Below are positions 59,758 to 64,000 of a DNA stretch of 64,000 bases, piece by piece. Source of the stretch: Roseibium sediminis (GTDB lineage: Bacteria; Pseudomonadota; Alphaproteobacteria; Rhizobiales; Stappiaceae); assembly GCF_008711325.1 (NCBI RefSeq), contig NZ_VXDB01000014.1, forward strand, positions 80,278-144,277, in the 5' to 3' direction. Within the stretch, counting starts at the first letter, position 1, and each line of letters opens with the position of its first letter. Under the pieces are notes generated by a model. That model ran no database searches and was not told where the DNA came from. It saw only the letters and a list, made by a program, of their open reading frames with translations. Position numbers and translations under genes: made by a program.

Positions 59758-60677
59758 CAAAGTTGGATCCACGCGCCTTGCGGGATGCTTTTGGCAGTTT
59801 CATGACCGGTGTCACGGTCGTGACGGCTTGCGCCCCCGATGGGACGGCCATCGGCTTCACAGCCAACTCGTTCACATCAGTTTCGCTGGACCCGCCGATG
59901 CTGCTGGTGTGTCCGGGTAAATTTCTGTCGACCTTCGAAGCCTTTTCCTGCTGTCAGCATTTTGCCGTAAACATACTTGCCGAGGATCAGCAGGACATTT
60001 CAAATACCTTCGCCCGGCGTGGCGAGGACCGGTTTGCGAGCGTGGCGCATACGCGCAATCATCGTGGTGTGCCATTGATCGAAGGGGCGTTGGCCAGCTT
60101 CTCGTGCATCAGTCGCCAATGCCTGCCAGCCGGTGATCACGCCATCCTGCTAGGAGAGGTCGAAGAGTTTCAGCATGGAGATGGACGCGGGCTTGGGTAT
60201 TTTCGCGGGCAGTATTTCAGTCTCGGACTGGAGCGTTCCGCTCTCGATCCCGGAGCCAAGGTCGTCACATGCGGTGTGATCCTCGAGATCGGCGGGAGAG
60301 TGCTCCTTGAAAAGACAGACAAAGGGTTCAGGCCGCCGCAAGTCAATTTGAATGACCACTCGCTGCTGCGCCAGTCGTTGATTGATGCCATGGCGCGGCA
60401 AGGCATAAGCGTCAAGCTTGGGCCAGCCTATTCTGTGTTCGACGATGCGGGAAACCGAACGCACTGCGCTTATTTCTTGGCAACCGGCAGTGTGAACGCT
60501 GCTCCGGAAAACCTTCACGGCATCGCGCTGAAGGAGCTTGCCGGGCTCGACTACGCCTCTCCGGCGATAGCCCAGATGATGACCCGGTATATGCACGAAC
60601 AGCGAACGGGGGACTTCTCGCTCTATCTCGGTAGCACCGATCGCGGTGATGTTCACAAGTTTGCTTTGGGAGATTGA
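59754..60677 (+). CDS. Flavin reductase with extra C-terminal (Nudix-like) domain
   Basis: The ATG at 59754 overlaps the hydrolase stop (ATGA). Residues 1 to about 165 are a flavin:NAD(P)H reductase domain (SFMTGVTVVTACAPDGTAIGFTANSF, HFAVNIL), which supplies reduced FMN to a monooxygenase. The further 140 residues begin KVVTCGVILEIGGRVLLEKTDKG and look Nudix-like, but the Nudix box residues are not conserved. A sensor or flavin-handling role for this domain is a guess. The LLM monooxygenase follows after three bases, as expected for a two-component system. Confidence 0.83.
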   Translation: MTKLDPRALRDAFGSFMTGVTVVTACAPDGTAIGFTANSFTSVSLDPPMLLVCPGKFLSTFEAFSCCQHFAVNILAEDQQDISNTFARRGEDRFASVAHTRNHRGVPLIEGALASFSCISRQCLPAGDHAILLGEVEEFQHGDGRGLGYFRGQYFSLGLERSALDPGAKVVTCGVILEIGGRVLLEKTDKGFRPPQVNLNDHSLLRQSLIDAMARQGISVKLGPAYSVFDDAGNRTHCAYFLATGSVNAAPENLHGIALKELAGLDYASPAIAQMMTRYMHEQRTGDFSLYLGSTDRGDVHKFALGD

Positions 60678-60680
60678 TAA

Positions 60681-61715
60681 ATGGACTTCTCTCTCTTTGT
60701 TCACATGGATCGCTCCAGCCCTGATCAGACCCATGAGGAACTGCATCGCGAATACATGGACTTGTGCAAGTTGGCCGACGAGGCGGGCATGCGGGCCGTG
60801 TGGACCGGTGAACATCACGGCATGGACTTCACTATTTCCCCCAACCCGTTCCTTGAGCTGGTCAATGTGGCCAATCACACGAAAAACCTCCGCCTTGGAA
60901 CCGGCACGGTCATTGCTCCTTTCTGGCATCCAATCAAACTGGCCGGGGAAGCTGCCTCGGCAGACCTGATCACAGGCGGGCGTATTGAACTGGGGATCGC
61001 GCGCGGGGCCTATTCCTATGAATATGAGCGCCTCATGCCGGGCATGGATGCCTGGGAGGCAGGCCAGCGAATGCGGGAGATGGCTCCCCTTGTCCCGAAA
61101 CTCTGGCAAGGCGAGTGCGCCCACGAAGGAAAGTTCTTCAGCTTTCCCGCGACCACCTCAGCCCCCAAGCCGCTGCAGGCCGATGGCCCACCAATCTGGA
61201 TTGCGGCCCGCGACCCCAACAGCCACGAATTTGGCGTTCACAATGGCTTCAACATTCAGGTCACGCCTCTTTGGCAGGGGATCGGGGAAATCGAGACCCT
61301 GATGCAGCGCTTCAATGCAGCTTGCCAAACCCATGACGGACCGCGTCCGAAAATCATGTTGTTGCATCACACTTATGTTGCTGCGGATGAGGCGGATATT
61401 TCTCGAGCCGCGAGTGAATTGTCCCGCTTCTATTGCAACTTTGGAGCCTGGTTCCAGAACAAGAGGCCCGTTTCCCAGGGTAGGCTCCATCCCCTGGACG
61501 AAGAGGACTATGCCGCCAATGCCATGATGGCGCCCGACAATATGCGCCGGGACCTGACAATGGGCATGGCGCCCGAGGTTGTTGAACGGATCAAACGCTA
61601 TGAAGATCTTGGCTATGATGAGTTTTCGTACTGGATCGACAGCGGCATGAGTTTTGAGCGCAAAAAGGCCTCGCTCGAACGATTTGTCACTGACGTCATG
61701 CCAAAATTCCGATGA
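60681..61715 (+). CDS. LLM-class (luciferase-like) flavin-dependent monooxygenase
   Basis: The 344-residue TIM-barrel protein has the bacterial luciferase-like fold: GEHHGMDFTISPNP near residue 38, RLGTGTVIAPFWHPIKLAGEAASADLITGGR and GIARGAYSYEYERL. These enzymes use FMNH2 from a separate reductase to oxidise substrates such as aldehydes, amines or ring compounds. It lies between its likely reductase and an aldehyde dehydrogenase in one operon. The substrate is not predictable. Confidence 0.9.
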   Translation: MDFSLFVHMDRSSPDQTHEELHREYMDLCKLADEAGMRAVWTGEHHGMDFTISPNPFLELVNVANHTKNLRLGTGTVIAPFWHPIKLAGEAASADLITGGRIELGIARGAYSYEYERLMPGMDAWEAGQRMREMAPLVPKLWQGECAHEGKFFSFPATTSAPKPLQADGPPIWIAARDPNSHEFGVHNGFNIQVTPLWQGIGEIETLMQRFNAACQTHDGPRPKIMLLHHTYVAADEADISRAASELSRFYCNFGAWFQNKRPVSQGRLHPLDEEDYAANAMMAPDNMRRDLTMGMAPEVVERIKRYEDLGYDEFSYWIDSGMSFERKKASLERFVTDVMPKFR

Positions 61716-61723
61716 GGTGCCCC

Positions 61724-63202
61724 GTGAACAAAAATCCGCATTATCAGCTGTTTATAGACGGACAATGGGTCGAGGGGGCAAGGGGACAGGTCATGTCCTC
61801 ACAAAATCCTGCAACGGGAGAAGACTGGGCAACCTTCGCCTGTGCCGCGCCGCAGGACGTTGACCGCGCTGTTGCGGCCGCGCGCCGGACGCTGAATTCG
61901 GCAGAATGGCGGGACATGACCCAGACAAAGCGGGGTAAACTGCTCTATCGCCTTGCTGAACTGATCGAGCAGAATGCCGAGCATATCGGCCGTATCGAGA
62001 CAACCGACAGCGGCAAGCTGCTCGCAGAAACCGCCAGCCAGTCGGCCTATGTCGGGGACTATTATCGCTACTATGCAGGTCTTGCCGACAAGATCGAAGG
62101 CTCGGTATTGCCGATCGACAAGCCTGACATGCACGTGTTCACGCGCTTGGAGCCGATCGGGGTTGTCGTGGCGATTGTGCCCTGGAATGCCCAGATGTTC
62201 CTGACAGCCACAAAACTCGGTCCCGCGCTGGCGGCGGGGTGTACTGTTGTTCTCAAGGCCTCGGAGATCGCCCCTGCTCCCATGTTCGAGTTCGCCAAAC
62301 TGGTAGAAGCTGCAGGTTTTCCTGCTGGCACTGTATCCGTCATCACCGGCGATGCTCAAAACTGCGCCATCCCTCTCACCCGTCACCCGGATGTTGACCG
62401 GATTGCCTTTACTGGCGGGCCGGAAACCGCTCGCCATGTCATCCGCAACTCTGCAGAAAATTTCGCTGTAACGACCCTCGAATTGGGCGGCAAGTCGCCA
62501 ATCCTTGTCTTCGAGGACGCCGACCTTGAAGGAGCTGCCAACGGCCTGATCGCCGGAAACTTCGGAGCATCAGGGCAAAGCTGCGTCGCAGGCTCCAGGG
62601 GGCTTGTGCATCGCTCAATCTATGAAAAACTTGCGGCCCGGATCGAGGAGAAAATGGCAAATGTTGTCATCGGCGATCCGCTTGATCGAAGCACCCATGT
62701 CGGTCCCTTGTGCACGCCCCAACAAGTGGCGCGGATCGAGGAAACACTGGCAGCTTCGAAGGCATCCGGTGCCCGCATACGCTTTGGAGGCGCGCGCCTC
62801 GATCGACCGGGAAACTACATGGCACCGACACTGGTTGAATGCGCAAACGCTGAAACCGAAACCCTCAAGGTCGAGATGTTTGGCCCGGTCATGTCGCTAC
62901 TGCCTTTTGACACGGAGGAAGAGGCAATCGCCCTGGCCAACGCCACGCCATTTGGACTCGGTTCCGGTGTGTTCACGCAAAATGTCGCCCGTGCCCACCG
63001 GGTCTCGGCACGATTGAAAGCCGGAATCTGCTGGATCAACACCTATCGCGCCGTCTCCCCCATTGCTCCTTTTGGCGGCTACAACATGTCCGGGTATGGC
63101 CGGGAAGCAGGGATCGCCGCTATTCAGGACTACACCCGCACAAAGACAACGTGGATCAACACGTCGGATCAACCGATGGCAAACCCGTTTGTCATGCGCT
63201 GA
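61724..63202 (+). CDS. NAD(P)-dependent aldehyde dehydrogenase
   Basis: The protein, about 492 residues, is an aldehyde dehydrogenase: cofactor segment IVPWNAQMFLTATKLGPALAAG, catalytic Glu in ELGGKSP and catalytic Cys in GQSCVAGSR. It oxidises an aldehyde to the acid and would remove the aldehyde made by the monooxygenase. An ATG at 61712 overlaps the LLM stop, but the GTG at 61724 has GAGGT seven bases upstream and is my choice. It is the last gene of the cluster. Confidence 0.9.
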   Translation: MNKNPHYQLFIDGQWVEGARGQVMSSQNPATGEDWATFACAAPQDVDRAVAAARRTLNSAEWRDMTQTKRGKLLYRLAELIEQNAEHIGRIETTDSGKLLAETASQSAYVGDYYRYYAGLADKIEGSVLPIDKPDMHVFTRLEPIGVVVAIVPWNAQMFLTATKLGPALAAGCTVVLKASEIAPAPMFEFAKLVEAAGFPAGTVSVITGDAQNCAIPLTRHPDVDRIAFTGGPETARHVIRNSAENFAVTTLELGGKSPILVFEDADLEGAANGLIAGNFGASGQSCVAGSRGLVHRSIYEKLAARIEEKMANVVIGDPLDRSTHVGPLCTPQQVARIEETLAASKASGARIRFGGARLDRPGNYMAPTLVECANAETETLKVEMFGPVMSLLPFDTEEEAIALANATPFGLGSGVFTQNVARAHRVSARLKAGICWINTYRAVSPIAPFGGYNMSGYGREAGIAAIQDYTRTKTTWINTSDQPMANPFVMR

Positions 63203-63633
63203 AGTTCTCACCTTCGCGGGCGGACAGGCTTGCCTCGCTTGGGCTTCCCGGCCTGAGTGTGCCCTGATCATTGCTCGGGAAACAGATCAACCGATCAGCC
63301 GCCAGCCTTGCCAATTTGCTTTCAGGTAAAGCGCAGCGACAGCGCAAGAAATGCGGAGAGGCAAGCCAAATGATTATGGGAGAAGCTGAGGGGGAATAGG
63401 TGCGCAATTCTGCACCTTGCAGAAAGAAAATGGCGGACAGAGAGTCCGCCTTTGTATCAGTCTCAAGTCAACTCATGGAGTTCTAGGCATTCTTATAAAT
63501 AATTGTTTTTATGTAATTTATTTGAAATTCAATTACAGGTCGCTTATCAATCAATCTCAAATGCACCCAATCCATCCTAAGGAAATTGATGGGCGGAGTG
63601 ATGGGCTGGTTGCTGTGCTCGTGAGGTGGATTG
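63203..63633. other. Intergenic region between catabolic cluster and integrase
   Basis: About 430 bases hold no gene I can support. An inverted repeat AGGTGC/GCACCT lies at 63398-63417 and a terminator at 63432-63453, followed by an AT-rich stretch (63480-63560) likely to include the integrase promoter. No tRNA 3' end or clear attachment site is visible. Confidence 0.4.
63432..63453 (+). terminator. Hairpin with short T-tract before the integrase
   Basis: GGCGGAC (63432-63438) pairs with GTCCGCC (63444-63450) around a five-base loop, followed by TTTG. It probably ends the transcript arriving from the aldehyde dehydrogenase side. Confidence 0.55.
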
Positions 63634-64000
63634 ATGCTGAGTGATGCCAAGGCGCGGAAGATAAAGCCTGACGACAAGCCCATGCTAGATGGGTCGATCA
63701 AGGGGCTCTATCTGTTTCCTGCCAAGACCCACGGGCAAGGGAAATGGATCTTGCGTTTTACGTCTCCCGAAACCGGGAAGCGGCGAGACATGGGTTTGGG
63801 GAGCTATCCCACATTCTCGGTGAAACGTGCGCGGGAAATCGCATTCGAAGCACGCAAGCTGATCGAAATGAAAATCGATCCGATTGAGGATCGGGAGCGG
63901 GAAGCCAAGGTTCAAAAGGCGCAGATGGAAATGCCGTCTTTCGAAGAAGCTGCCCGGCAGGTTCATGAGGACAAGAAGTCAGGGTTCAAGAACGCCAAAC
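63634..64000 (+). CDS. Tyrosine recombinase / P4-type integrase (3' truncated by window end)
   Basis: The frame starts at the ATG at 63634 with GAGGTGG upstream and stays open to the end of the window, about 122 residues. The N-terminus has the integrase arm-binding (DUF4102-like) pattern: LSDAKARKIKP, GLYLFPAKTHGQGKWILRF, RRDMGLGSYPTFSVKRAREIAFEARKLI and DPIEDREREA. It belongs to a genomic island or prophage integrase, with the catalytic domain beyond the window. It marks the likely left edge of an inserted element. Confidence 0.88.
   Translation, partial: MLSDAKARKIKPDDKPMLDGSIKGLYLFPAKTHGQGKWILRFTSPETGKRRDMGLGSYPTFSVKRAREIAFEARKLIEMKIDPIEDREREAKVQKAQMEMPSFEEAARQVHEDKKSGFKNAK

Overview
This window reads as chromosome of a marine-type alphaproteobacterium of the Hyphomicrobiales, most like Stappiaceae (Roseibium/Labrenzia/Stappia). 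That placement is an inference from gene content (cobalamin operon with a CbiG-CobJ fusion, BdhA-patatin pair, long IorA/IorB pair, PepSY and DUF2946 genes), moderately high GC and tight ATGA-type overlaps. No 16S or other marker gene is present. Most of the window is ordinary core or accessory metabolism, but one locus stands out.

Layout. 1-10.7 kb: exopolysaccharide genes (polysaccharide deacetylase, two glycosyltransferases, GH5 hydrolase, MATE exporter, Wzy-like polymerase, Wzz/GumC-like chain-length protein, WecG/TagA transferase). 10.7-21.7 kb: cobalamin (corrin ring) genes cobK, cbiD, cobA, cobB and a translationally coupled minus-strand run from a small membrane protein and cbiX through cobH, cobL, cobI and cbiG-cobJ to cobM. 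22-32 kb: Hsp70-like protein, DUF2946-PepSY pair, GcvR-like ACT protein, zinc alcohol dehydrogenase, hydroxypyruvate isomerase, then cupin-bdhA-patatin-MFS. 32-38.4 kb: a periplasmic binding protein coupled to a hybrid histidine kinase, a divergent MarR plus single-domain response regulator, a candidate structured small RNA and a FadR-type regulator. 38.5-43.6 kb: cyclase-marR-iorA-iorB operon. 43.9-51.3 kb: five-gene SWIM / DUF5691-like / MoxR-AAA / DUF5682-like / vWA operon. 51.4-57 kb: RNA-repair locus. 57-63.2 kb: LysR-controlled flavin-monooxygenase catabolic cluster. 63.6 kb to the end: 5' part of a phage-type integrase that probably opens an integrated element.

The main discovery is the RNA-repair locus: rtcB (RNA ligase), a tandem array of up to four Y RNAs, rsr (bacterial Ro60/TROVE) and a divergent rtcR. 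Each Y RNA starts with a closing-stem strand followed at once by a near-identical 18-nt motif containing the Ro-binding signature GNCGA. Three of the four have a CUUG before the return strand and carry T-arm, acceptor and D-arm in circularly permuted tRNA order. One copy (53057-53199) has a perfect 12-bp closing stem, a perfect 7-bp acceptor stem and an embedded GCCA in the correct place, so it looks like a permuted tRNA. The RtcR protein has lost the sigma-54 contact motif GAFTGA (it reads GAFGSG), no -24/-12 promoter is visible before rsr, and a good sigma-70-type promoter is present instead. This suggests rewired control.

Other points worth follow-up are the candidate sRNA at 37318-37540 (promoter, palindrome filling the spacer, four hairpins, strong terminator), the vWA/MoxR operon convergent with rtcB, a binding protein plus sensor kinase with no transporter, and a long cobalamin-operon leader with no recognisable B12 box.
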